From: SIG607 sp036307305
Lineage (GTDB): Bacteria > Bacillota > Clostridia > Oscillospirales > Acutalibacteraceae
DNA: 64,000 nucleotides
Reading direction: 5' to 3'
NCBI GenBank assembly: GCA_036307305.1
Contig: JAXJXV010000007.1
Span: 1 to 64,000 of the forward strand
The notes beneath the pieces are model-generated. The model had not been told where the DNA came from. It searched no databases and worked only from the letters and a program-made list of their open reading frames with translations. The translations under genes were made by a program, and so were the position numbers. Position 1 is the stretch's first letter. Every line of letters begins with the position of its first letter. Shown here piece by piece: positions 7,582 through 14,914 of the stretch.

Positions 7582-7605
7582 TCAGCAGCCCGTTTCACGG
7601 TCTGC

Positions 7606-7625
7606 GTGTAGTTCCTTGTAAACTG
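7606..7625 (-). repeat. Right terminal inverted repeat of the IME
   Basis: This is the inverted partner of 12-31 with one mismatch. To its right the sequence becomes abruptly AT-rich, as in the chromosome. Confidence 0.8.
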
Positions 7626-7678
7626 ACCTAAAATAAAATTAAAATATTTTCTAATATATCAAATATTACTTTCATGAA

Positions 7679-7718
7679 AGCAGAATCGTCTTGTGAGTTA
7701 AAGAGGATTCTGCTTTTA
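7679..7718. terminator. Intrinsic terminator just right of the IME
   Basis: Perfect 9-bp arms AGCAGAATC (7679-7687) and GATTCTGCT (7706-7714) are followed by TTTTAT. It may belong to a chromosomal gene that now lies on the far (left) side of the inserted element, outside this window. Confidence 0.65.
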
Positions 7719-7863
7719 TGTGTCTTGAAAATGTTGATAAATAGTGTTATATTAAGTTATAGAAAAATGCTTGTTGTAAAAGTAGACTCCATCGTCAGAG
7801 GGAACCAAGTGCGCTTTGTCTCCAATTTGACACAAGCTTACAATAAAAGAAGAGGTGAATGGC

Positions 7864-9525
7864 TTGGAACTACTGAAGAAATCAGGACTAAAAAACGGCG
7901 CGGTTGTAATTTTCTTTTTGACTGCATTATTTGCAGGGGGTTATCAGGATTATGTTGCCGCCCTTACAGGCGCGGCGCTTCTCATATACATAGCCGTTAT
8001 CGGTTATAAAAATAGAAAGCTGTCGTTTAACGTTAATCTGACGAGTCTTTCTGTTGTTGTTATTTCTTTATTTTATCTTGTTTCGGTTTTGTGGGCTGTG
8101 GATAAAGGTATGGCGTTTGTCGGCTTTGTTAAATTTTTGCCTGTACCTGCTTTTATGCTTATACTTATGCAGGAAAATACAGGCAGTGACCGTTTTATAA
8201 AGTTGCTTGTTCCTTTTGGTTTTGCTGTTACCTTGATTAGTATACCGCTGATGTTCGTTCCTTATCTTGAAGGTTATTTTTCTGTTGCCGACCGTCTTGC
8301 AGGGCCTTTTCAGTACCCTAACGTAATGGCTCTGTTTATGCTCTTATGCGAACTACTTGTTGTATTTAAGAAGAAATACAGATGGCTTGATTTCTTTTTT
8401 ATAGCTGTTTTTATCATAGGTATTTATCTTACGGGCAGCCGTTCTGTTTTTGCTATTGGTATAGCGGCAAATATAGCTGCAATTTTTATGAAAAGGAACA
8501 AAAAAGTAACGCTTATAACCGCTTGTACCTTGTTGGTAGTTGCCGTAACGGTTATTTGCCTTGCTGTATTTACGGATATACCCCTGTTTGACCGACTTGT
8601 GCGTTTTTCCTTTTTTGAGAGTACCTTTGCAGGAAGACTTCTTTATTTCAGAGATGCAGTGGTAATGATACTCAAAAGACCTTTCGGTATGGGGTATATG
8701 GGTTATTATTATATGCAACAATCCGTACAGACGGGCGTTTATTCTGTAAACAGCGTTCACAACGGCATTCTGCAGTTTATGCTTGACGTGGGAATAATTC
8801 CTGCTTTGCTGTTTTTGGCGGCTGTTATAAAAGGCTTATTTTCTAAAAATATAAAGAGTGAATATAAGCTTTTAATTGCTACGGTTTTCCTGCATCTTTG
8901 CTTTGATTTTGATTTGCAGTTTGCCTTTATATTTATGACGTTCTTGCTTTTCTTTAATCTAAATGAGGGCAAAAAAATAAACGTTAATTTATCCTTAGCT
9001 TCGGTTATTCTCTCTTTGCTGAGTCTTTATATGGGCGTAGCTTTGAGCCTTTGCGGAGTAGGCCTTTATAAAACGGGGCTTTCTCTTTATCCTGCAAATA
9101 CAAAGGCGCTCACAAATCTTCTTTTGGCTTGTGATGATATTAACGAGCAGTATGAAATAGGAAACGAAATTTTAAAGTATAACGAATACGTTACGGTAGC
9201 CTACAGCGCAAGGGCAAGATATTTTTATTCCAAGGGTGATTTCGCTTCCGTTATTGAAAATAAAAACGAAATATTCAAAAAAACACAGTTTGCTTGTGAT
9301 GAATATAAGGAATACTGCTATATGCTTATAAACGGTATTTCAATGTACTCTGAGAAGTCTGACAGCTACAGCGCAAGAATATGTGTAAACGAACTAATTA
9401 TGGCGTATGAAGAACTCAGCAATATGAATGACAAGCTGAGCTATTTTGGAAAAATAATAAAGGATAAGCCCGATACGGCTCTTGAGCCTGAGGTTTCTGA
9501 GTATATTGAGAAACTTAAACAGTAG
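7864..9525 (+). CDS. O-antigen ligase (Wzy/WaaL)-like membrane protein
   Basis: This 553-aa protein has about ten hydrophobic segments in its first 400 residues and a soluble C-terminal region of about 150 residues that looks helical and TPR-like. The T-G-S-R-S-V-F motif and the later S-V-H-N-G-I-L-Q-F-x-L-D-V-G segment are typical of the O-antigen ligase/polymerase family (Wzy_C). Such proteins polymerise or transfer cell-surface polysaccharide units at the outer face of the membrane. I prefer the TTG at 7864, with AGAGGTG 6 bases upstream, over the GTG at 7855 that lies inside that ribosome site. No glycosyltransferases are adjacent, so the substrate is unknown. Confidence 0.75.
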   Translation: MELLKKSGLKNGAVVIFFLTALFAGGYQDYVAALTGAALLIYIAVIGYKNRKLSFNVNLTSLSVVVISLFYLVSVLWAVDKGMAFVGFVKFLPVPAFMLILMQENTGSDRFIKLLVPFGFAVTLISIPLMFVPYLEGYFSVADRLAGPFQYPNVMALFMLLCELLVVFKKKYRWLDFFFIAVFIIGIYLTGSRSVFAIGIAANIAAIFMKRNKKVTLITACTLLVVAVTVICLAVFTDIPLFDRLVRFSFFESTFAGRLLYFRDAVVMILKRPFGMGYMGYYYMQQSVQTGVYSVNSVHNGILQFMLDVGIIPALLFLAAVIKGLFSKNIKSEYKLLIATVFLHLCFDFDLQFAFIFMTFLLFFNLNEGKKINVNLSLASVILSLLSLYMGVALSLCGVGLYKTGLSLYPANTKALTNLLLACDDINEQYEIGNEILKYNEYVTVAYSARARYFYSKGDFASVIENKNEIFKKTQFACDEYKEYCYMLINGISMYSEKSDSYSARICVNELIMAYEELSNMNDKLSYFGKIIKDKPDTALEPEVSEYIEKLKQ

Positions 9526-9589
9526 AATAACTGACAAAAAAACGTAGCTGTATTACCATTTTTTCGGCAAAAAGTATTGTAAAAAGGTA

Positions 9590-9618
9590 TTGACAAATAA
9601 GATAGCATTGGATATAAT
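9590..9618 (+). promoter_or_regulatory. Sigma-A promoter of yceD-rpmF
   Basis: TTGACA (9590-9595) and TATAAT (9613-9618) are both perfect, with a 17-base spacer. Confidence 0.85.
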
Positions 9619-9645
9619 ATTCTGGTAACGATGGGAGGACTATGT

Positions 9646-10143
9646 GTGATTCTTGATTTAAAAAAACTGTTTATTACCGAGAATTATACCGTTCCCGTTG
9701 ACTGTACCTTTGATTTTTCCGATACCGAATTTATGGGTGAACATCCGCTCAAAAAGCCTGTAGAGGTTAAGGGTAAAATCACAAACAGGGCAGGTCTTGT
9801 AACGCTGACACTCAGTATGGTGTATGTCTTTTCAGCCAACTGTGACAGATGCGGACTACCAACCGACGTTTGTTATAGTATTGAGCTTGAAAAGTCCTTG
9901 GCTCCCGAAATCGCCGGAACTGACAGTGATGACATTATAATAGTTGAGGATTACAAGCTGGACCTTGATGAGCTTGTATATACCGAAATCATCATTTCAC
10001 TTCCGATGAAGCACCTTTGCCGTGAAGATTGTAAAGGCTTATGCTCAATCTGCGGTAAAAATCTGAACGAAGGCGGTTGTAACTGCGAAACGAAGCAGAT
10101 AGACCCAAGACTCAGCGCTCTGGCAGAATTATTAAAAGAATAA
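9646..10143 (+). CDS. yceD: YceD family protein (DUF177)
   Basis: This 165-aa protein belongs to the YceD/DUF177 family, which is almost always encoded just ahead of rpmF. In other bacteria YceD is linked to 23S rRNA accumulation and ribosome assembly; the exact activity is not settled. Cysteine pairs are visible: C-D-R-C near residue 65 and a C-terminal cluster (C-R-E-D-C-K-G-L-C-S-I-C-G ... C-N-C), a likely zinc site. The GTG at 9646 is chosen because GGGAGG ends about 7 bases before it. The ATG at 9631 lies within that ribosome site. Confidence 0.85.
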   Translation: MILDLKKLFITENYTVPVDCTFDFSDTEFMGEHPLKKPVEVKGKITNRAGLVTLTLSMVYVFSANCDRCGLPTDVCYSIELEKSLAPEIAGTDSDDIIIVEDYKLDLDELVYTEIIISLPMKHLCREDCKGLCSICGKNLNEGGCNCETKQIDPRLSALAELLKE

Positions 10144-10178
10144 ACTTGACTTTTTATTACTAAGGAGTTGTATTTAAA

Positions 10179-10361
10179 ATGGCAGTACCTAAGAGAAAAA
10201 CATCAAAAGCAAGAAGAGATAAAAGACGTAATAATTTATGGAAGATTACCGCTCCCGCAATCGTAAAATGTCCTCGTTGCGGCGAGTATAAGCGTACCCA
10301 TCGTCTTTGCAACGCTTGTGGTTACTATGGTGACCGTCAGGTTGTAAAGGTAGAAGATTAA
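10179..10361 (+). CDS. rpmF: 50S ribosomal protein L32
   Basis: This 60-aa protein starts M-A-V-P-K-R-K-T-S-K, the classic L32 N-terminus. It has a zinc-binding four-cysteine site (C-P-R-C and C-N-A-C). It follows yceD by 35 bases with an AAGGAG ribosome site and is closed by a terminator. Confidence 0.97.
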   Translation: MAVPKRKTSKARRDKRRNNLWKITAPAIVKCPRCGEYKRTHRLCNACGYYGDRQVVKVED

Positions 10362-10381
10362 TAGTAAATCTTTAAAAACGG

Positions 10382-10415
10382 GGCAGAGGGGACGTGTTCT
10401 CTCTGCCTTTTTTTT
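10382..10415 (+). terminator. Intrinsic terminator after rpmF
   Basis: The stem GGCAGAG/CTCTGCC (10382-10388 and 10401-10407) is followed by eight T. Confidence 0.85.
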
Positions 10416-10431
10416 GAGGTAGGTGAAAAGC

Positions 10432-11745
10432 GTGGCAGTTAAAATTGATTCAATAGAACAGCATTCCCGTGCAGATAAAAAAGGTATTAAGGCAGGGGAT
10501 ACTTTGCTTACCATAAACGGTAACGATATTATCGACGTTCTTGATTACCGTTTTTATCAGGACGATAAAAGGCTTAAGCTTGAAATACAGACTCAGTCGG
10601 GCAAGGTGAAAAAAATTACGGTGCATAAGGGCGAGTATGAAGAGCTTGGTCTTGAGTTTGACTCTTATCTTATGGACAGTCAGCGTTCCTGTAAAAATAA
10701 ATGCATTTTCTGTTTTATTGACCAGCTACCAAAGGGACTCAGGGAATCCCTTTACTTTAAAGATGACGATTCACGCCTATCCTTCCTTTTTGGCAACTAT
10801 ATAACTCTTACGGGACTGACTGAACATGAAATAAGCAGAATTATAAAAATGCATATAAGTCCCGTTAATATTTCAGTTCATACAACCAACCCTGAGCTTC
10901 GCTGTAAAATGATGAATAACCGTTTTGCAGGAGAGTGTCTTGATATATTAAGACGTTTTGACGAGGCAGGTATTTCGATGAACTGTCAGCTTGTGCTTTG
11001 TCCCGAATATAACGACGGAGACGAGCTTAGAAGAAGTCTTAACGACCTTTTAGGTTATGAGAACGTAAGGTCGGTTGCCTGTGTGCCTGTGGGACTAACT
11101 AAATTCAGAGAAAATCTTACAGAAATAAAACCCTATAATAAAGAAAGAGCACAGCAGGTGCTTGATATTATAGAGGAATATGCAAAGCTCTATACGGAAA
11201 AGTACGGTCAGAGAAAGGTTTATGCTGCAGATGAGTTTTATCTTACAGCAGAAAATGAAATTCCCCACAGTGATTTCTACGGAGATTTTGACCAGCTTGA
11301 TAACGGCGTAGGTATGTGGGCGCTTCTGAGAAAAGAAGCCTTTGATGCTATTGAAAATTTTGAAGGTAAGGCTGATTTTAAAAAGAAAACTGTTGTTACG
11401 GGCGTTGCCGCATATCCTCTTTTAAGTGAGATTGTTGAAAGGGCAAAAACTGAATTTGAAGAGCTTGACTGTCAGGTTATAGCAATAAAAAACGATTTTT
11501 TCGGCGAAAGAATTACGGTCAGCGGTCTTGTAACAGGCTGTGATATTATCAGTCAGCTAAAGGACAGGGATACAGGAGAAGAAATTTTGATACCGTCCTG
11601 TATGTTAAGATATGAAAACGACCTGTTTTTAGACGGTACGAGTGTAACTGACGTGGAAAATAAACTGAATGTAAAGGTGATAATAACCGAGAACGACGGT
11701 TATAACCTTATTGATAATATTATGGGAGTAAAGGAGGATGTATAA
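10432..11745 (+). CDS. DUF512 / PDZ-like radical SAM protein
   Basis: This 437-aa protein combines an N-terminal PDZ-like segment (about 1-70; K-K-G-I-K-A-G-D-T-L-L-T-I-N-G) with a radical SAM core. The iron-sulfur motif C-x3-C-x2-C is visible in C-K-N-K-C-I-F-C-F, and the C-terminal half matches DUF512. The family commonly sits directly upstream of der in Clostridia, as here, where its stop codon overlaps the der start. The substrate is unknown. The GTG at 10432 is preferred because AGGTAGGTG lies 6 bases before it; a GTG at 10423 is an alternative. Confidence 0.85.
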   Translation: MAVKIDSIEQHSRADKKGIKAGDTLLTINGNDIIDVLDYRFYQDDKRLKLEIQTQSGKVKKITVHKGEYEELGLEFDSYLMDSQRSCKNKCIFCFIDQLPKGLRESLYFKDDDSRLSFLFGNYITLTGLTEHEISRIIKMHISPVNISVHTTNPELRCKMMNNRFAGECLDILRRFDEAGISMNCQLVLCPEYNDGDELRRSLNDLLGYENVRSVACVPVGLTKFRENLTEIKPYNKERAQQVLDIIEEYAKLYTEKYGQRKVYAADEFYLTAENEIPHSDFYGDFDQLDNGVGMWALLRKEAFDAIENFEGKADFKKKTVVTGVAAYPLLSEIVERAKTEFEELDCQVIAIKNDFFGERITVSGLVTGCDIISQLKDRDTGEEILIPSCMLRYENDLFLDGTSVTDVENKLNVKVIITENDGYNLIDNIMGVKEDV

Positions 11746-13073
11746 TGGCTAAACCTATAGTAGCGGTTGTAGGCAGACCTAACGTGGGAAAGTCAACTCT
11801 TTTTAATAAGCTTATAGGACAGCGACTGTCTATTGTTGATGATACCCCAGGCGTAACGAGAGACAGAATTTACGGCGACTGCGAATGGTGCAACCGAAAA
11901 ATAATGCTTGTTGATACAGGCGGTATTGAGCCGAAGACCGACGATATAATCTTAAAGTCTATGAGAGCTCAGGCAAATCTTGCCATTGAAACTGCAAGTG
12001 TTATTATTTTCGTTACCGATTTAACCGCAGGCGTTACGGCTGCAGATAACGATATTGCCGCAATGCTTCAGAAAAGCGGAAAGCCTGTTGTCCTTTGTGT
12101 AAATAAGTGTGACAGTCTTGGAAAAACACCTATGGAGTTTTACGAGTGTTACAATTTAGGTCTTGGGGACCCTATTGCTGTTTCCTCTGTACACGGACAT
12201 GGTACGGGCGATTTGCTTGACGCAGTGTTCCAGTTTCTTGATAACGAGGATACCCTTGCAGATGATGAGGATATAATCAACGTTGCGGTAATAGGAAAAC
12301 CAAACGCGGGAAAATCTTCTCTTATAAACTGTATATCGGGTGAGGAACGCTCTATCGTATCAGATATAGCGGGAACAACCCGTGACGCTATTGATACTCG
12401 TATAGAAAAAGACGGCGCGGTCTATAATTTTATTGATACTGCGGGACTTCGCAGAAAATCCAAGGTAGAGGACCAGATAGAAAAATACAGTGTGCTTCGC
12501 GCACAAATGGCTATTGAGAGAAGCGACGTATGCGTTATAATGCTTGACGGTGTCGAGGGCTTTACCGAACAGGATTCAAAGGTTGCGGGTCTTGCTATGG
12601 AACAGGGTAAGGCTTGTATAATTGCGGTAAACAAGTGGGATGCTGTTGAAAAGGACAGCTATACAATGGATTCATACAGGAAAAAGCTGATTAACGATTT
12701 TTCCTTTATGCAATACGCTCCCATAATTTTTATTTCTGCAAAAACAGGTCAGCGTATTGACCGACTGTTTGAGCTTATCCGTTTCGTTTATGAGCAGAAT
12801 AATATGCGTATTTCCACAGGCAAACTTAACGATATACTTGCCGATGCAACGGCGAGGGTGCAGCCACCTACAGATAAAGGAAAGCGCCTTAAAATTTATT
12901 ATATGACACAGGCGTCAACTGCGCCGCCAACCTTCGTTTGCTTCTGCAATAATAAGGAATTATTCCATTTTTCGTATCAGAGATATCTTGAAAATCAAAT
13001 TCGTACTATTTTTGGTCTTGAAGGCACACCGGTTCGTTTTGTTATCAGAGAAAGAGGAGAAGATAAAAAATGA
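11745..13073 (+). CDS. der: Ribosome biogenesis GTPase Der (EngA)
   Basis: This 442-aa protein has two tandem GTPase domains. The first has G-R-P-N-V-G-K-S-T near residue 10 and D-T-G-G near 57. The second has G-K-P-N-A-G-K-S-S near residue 185 and D-T-A-G. Both have N-K-x-D motifs, and a KH-like C-terminal domain follows. Der acts in 50S subunit assembly. The start overlaps the stop of the DUF512 gene by one base and the 3' end overlaps plsY by 4 bases (ATGA), so the three genes form one operon. Confidence 0.97.
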   Translation: MAKPIVAVVGRPNVGKSTLFNKLIGQRLSIVDDTPGVTRDRIYGDCEWCNRKIMLVDTGGIEPKTDDIILKSMRAQANLAIETASVIIFVTDLTAGVTAADNDIAAMLQKSGKPVVLCVNKCDSLGKTPMEFYECYNLGLGDPIAVSSVHGHGTGDLLDAVFQFLDNEDTLADDEDIINVAVIGKPNAGKSSLINCISGEERSIVSDIAGTTRDAIDTRIEKDGAVYNFIDTAGLRRKSKVEDQIEKYSVLRAQMAIERSDVCVIMLDGVEGFTEQDSKVAGLAMEQGKACIIAVNKWDAVEKDSYTMDSYRKKLINDFSFMQYAPIIFISAKTGQRIDRLFELIRFVYEQNNMRISTGKLNDILADATARVQPPTDKGKRLKIYYMTQASTAPPTFVCFCNNKELFHFSYQRYLENQIRTIFGLEGTPVRFVIRERGEDKK

Positions 13074-13717
13074 TTGCTTTTGCTGTGTTAGCGCCCGTTT
13101 TGGCGTATCTTATAGGAAGTATCAGCTTTGCTGTTATTTTTACAAAATGTTTTTCTAAGACAGATGTAAGAGAGCATGGAAGCGGTAATGCAGGTACTAC
13201 TAACGTACTTCGCGTAGCGGGGAAAACGGCGGGATTACTTACTTTTCTGTGCGATGCACTTAAAGGCGCAGTAGCGGCGTTAATCGGTATGCTTATTTTC
13301 AAAGCTGTTTTCGGCAGTGATGCGAGTACCTTTATAATGTACGGAAAATATATATGCGGTATTTCCTGTATGATGGGACACGCTTTTCCTATCTGGTTTG
13401 GATTTAAGGGTGGGAAATGCGCCGCAACAAGTGTTGGCATTTTTGCGGTTTGCTGTCCGTTTGCAATAGTTGCCGGTCTTATAGGCTATGCCGTTAATAT
13501 GTTAGTGACAGGTATTGTATCACTCAGTACCCTTATAGCAACGGTACTTGTGGTTGGATTTTCAATAGGTATCAACGGCTTTGACGGAATACAAAATCCT
13601 GATTTTGTTGTCATAGGTCTTTCTCTTCTTGGTGGAATAATAGTTTTCTGGCGACATAAGGATAATATAAAACGCCTTATTAAAGGTGAAGAGAAAAAAC
13701 TTAAAATTAAGAAATAA
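13070..13717 (+). CDS. plsY: Glycerol-3-phosphate acyltransferase PlsY
   Basis: This 215-aa multi-pass membrane enzyme transfers an acyl group from acyl-phosphate to glycerol 3-phosphate, the first step of phospholipid synthesis. The family motifs are visible: G-S-G-N-A-G-T-T-N near residue 40, the D-x-x-K-G segment, and G-H-A-F-P-I-W-F-G-F-K-G-G-K. It is the last gene of the DUF512-der-plsY operon. Confidence 0.95.
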   Translation: MIAFAVLAPVLAYLIGSISFAVIFTKCFSKTDVREHGSGNAGTTNVLRVAGKTAGLLTFLCDALKGAVAALIGMLIFKAVFGSDASTFIMYGKYICGISCMMGHAFPIWFGFKGGKCAATSVGIFAVCCPFAIVAGLIGYAVNMLVTGIVSLSTLIATVLVVGFSIGINGFDGIQNPDFVVIGLSLLGGIIVFWRHKDNIKRLIKGEEKKLKIKK

Positions 13718-13753
13718 AAAATCGTCTTACCGAGAGGTAAGACGATTTTTTTG
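13717..13753. terminator. Bidirectional terminator between plsY and the GH32 gene
   Basis: The perfect stem ATCGTCTTACC (13721-13731) with its complement (13736-13746) has a GAGA loop and is flanked by A and T runs. It serves both convergent operons. Confidence 0.9.
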
Positions 13754-13754
13754 T

Positions 13755-14900
13755 TTACAGAAGTACCGAATAAACGTCTTCTCCGCCGTTTACGAATATT
13801 TCTAAAATATATCCGTCGCGAAGAATTTTTATGTCGTCAATCTTTCCTTTATGAATAAGAGGCTCACGGTCTGTTCTTTCTACAGTAAAACCGTCCTCCG
13901 TCATAACAACAAGCGGGTCGCTGTCTTTGAGAAGATGCTGTACCTCTTTTACGGGATATCCGTAAACCTTGCCGTTTTTAAAGGTTATCTCACGGGGTAC
14001 AGACCAGGTTCCTGCGCATCGTTCAAGCTTTAAATACCAACCGGGAATCCAGGTAATGTGCAGGTTTCTGCCCTTGTCATCTCTGAAAACCTGACCTGCA
14101 TACTGATCTGGGCCTCTGTCATAGCAACCCTTAATTTCAGGTGTATATTTAAGGTTTTCAAGACTGCCGCGCATAGCGTAGAAATAATGTTTCCAGTTTG
14201 TAGGAACAACAGAACAGCTTAAAAAAACCTTATCGCCGTCAGGTGTGATTGAGGGGCATTCGGCAAAAATAGAATCCTCCCACTCTGCAGCAATACCGCC
14301 ATAGTTCCAATGAAGCAAATCGTCACTTTCGTATATAAGCAGTCGCGCAACCTTTGGAGTTTCGGGTCCCGTACCTGTTCCTGTAGCCATTACGCAGTAA
14401 TACTTTCCGTTTATAAAGGTTACGGCGGGGTCACGGAAATCGGGGAAGCCGTCACCTTCGGGGAAGTGAGGAATAACAGGATTGTTTTCGTACTTTTCAA
14501 AGTTAATGCCGTCTTTTGAATAGGCTATGCTAACGCTTTCAACTCTTCTGTCAGCGCCCTCTGGAGTATGAATAGAAGCGTAGAACACGTAAAGGGTATC
14601 GTCCTTTACAATAGCGGTACCTGACCAACAACCCTCGTTATCATAGGGGGAGTCGGGATAAAGAGCGACAGGCATTTCCTCCCAGTTTATAAAGTCCTTG
14701 GTTCTTGCGTGTCCCCAGTGCATATGCTGTTCTTTAAAGGGATACTCAGTATCAGGACAGTACTGAAAGAAAAGGTGGTAATAACCGTTGAAATACACAA
14801 GACCGTTAGGGTCGTTTACCCAACCCTTATGAGGCTTGAAATGAAAGTGAAGCGGAGCAGAATAATCGTAATTTTTTTTGCTGAATTCTCTGATTTCCAT
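13755..14900 (-). CDS. Glycoside hydrolase family 32 (beta-fructosidase type)
   Basis: This 381-aa enzyme is predicted to hydrolyse beta-fructosidic bonds in sucrose, sucrose 6-phosphate or fructans. The three GH32 catalytic signatures are present: W-V-N-D-P-N-G with nucleophile Asp30, F-R-D-P with Asp157 as transition-state stabiliser, and E-C-P with acid/base Glu214. There is no signal peptide, so it acts in the cytoplasm. It is shorter than usual GH32 enzymes (about 450-500 aa), with only a remnant of the C-terminal beta-sandwich. ATG 14900 follows AAAGAGG. It is the third gene after the activase and glycyl radical enzyme, with a 14-base gap, and is probably co-transcribed with them. Confidence 0.88.
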   Translation of the reverse strand: MEIREFSKKNYDYSAPLHFHFKPHKGWVNDPNGLVYFNGYYHLFFQYCPDTEYPFKEQHMHWGHARTKDFINWEEMPVALYPDSPYDNEGCWSGTAIVKDDTLYVFYASIHTPEGADRRVESVSIAYSKDGINFEKYENNPVIPHFPEGDGFPDFRDPAVTFINGKYYCVMATGTGTGPETPKVARLLIYESDDLLHWNYGGIAAEWEDSIFAECPSITPDGDKVFLSCSVVPTNWKHYFYAMRGSLENLKYTPEIKGCYDRGPDQYAGQVFRDDKGRNLHITWIPGWYLKLERCAGTWSVPREITFKNGKVYGYPVKEVQHLLKDSDPLVVMTEDGFTVERTDREPLIHKGKIDDIKILRDGYILEIFVNGGEDVYSVLL

Positions 14901-14914
14901 AAAAGTAACCTCTT

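Larger units (their letters stand above)
12..7625. mobile_element. Integrative mobilizable element (serine recombinase, MobV relaxase)
   Basis: Both ends carry the same 20-bp sequence in inverted orientation (12-31 and 7606-7625, 19 of 20 identical). Between them lie a large serine recombinase whose stop codon is only about 50 bases from the left end, a MobV relaxase, a RepA_N protein, a Cys_rich_VLP protein, an XRE regulator and a drug exporter. This gene set and the recombinase-at-the-edge layout are typical of mobilizable elements of gut Firmicutes. No conjugation (T4SS) genes are present, so the element would need a helper to transfer. Its base composition is visibly more GC-rich than the chromosome to the right. 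The exact crossover dinucleotide cannot be read because only 11 bases of left flank are in the window. Confidence 0.85.
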
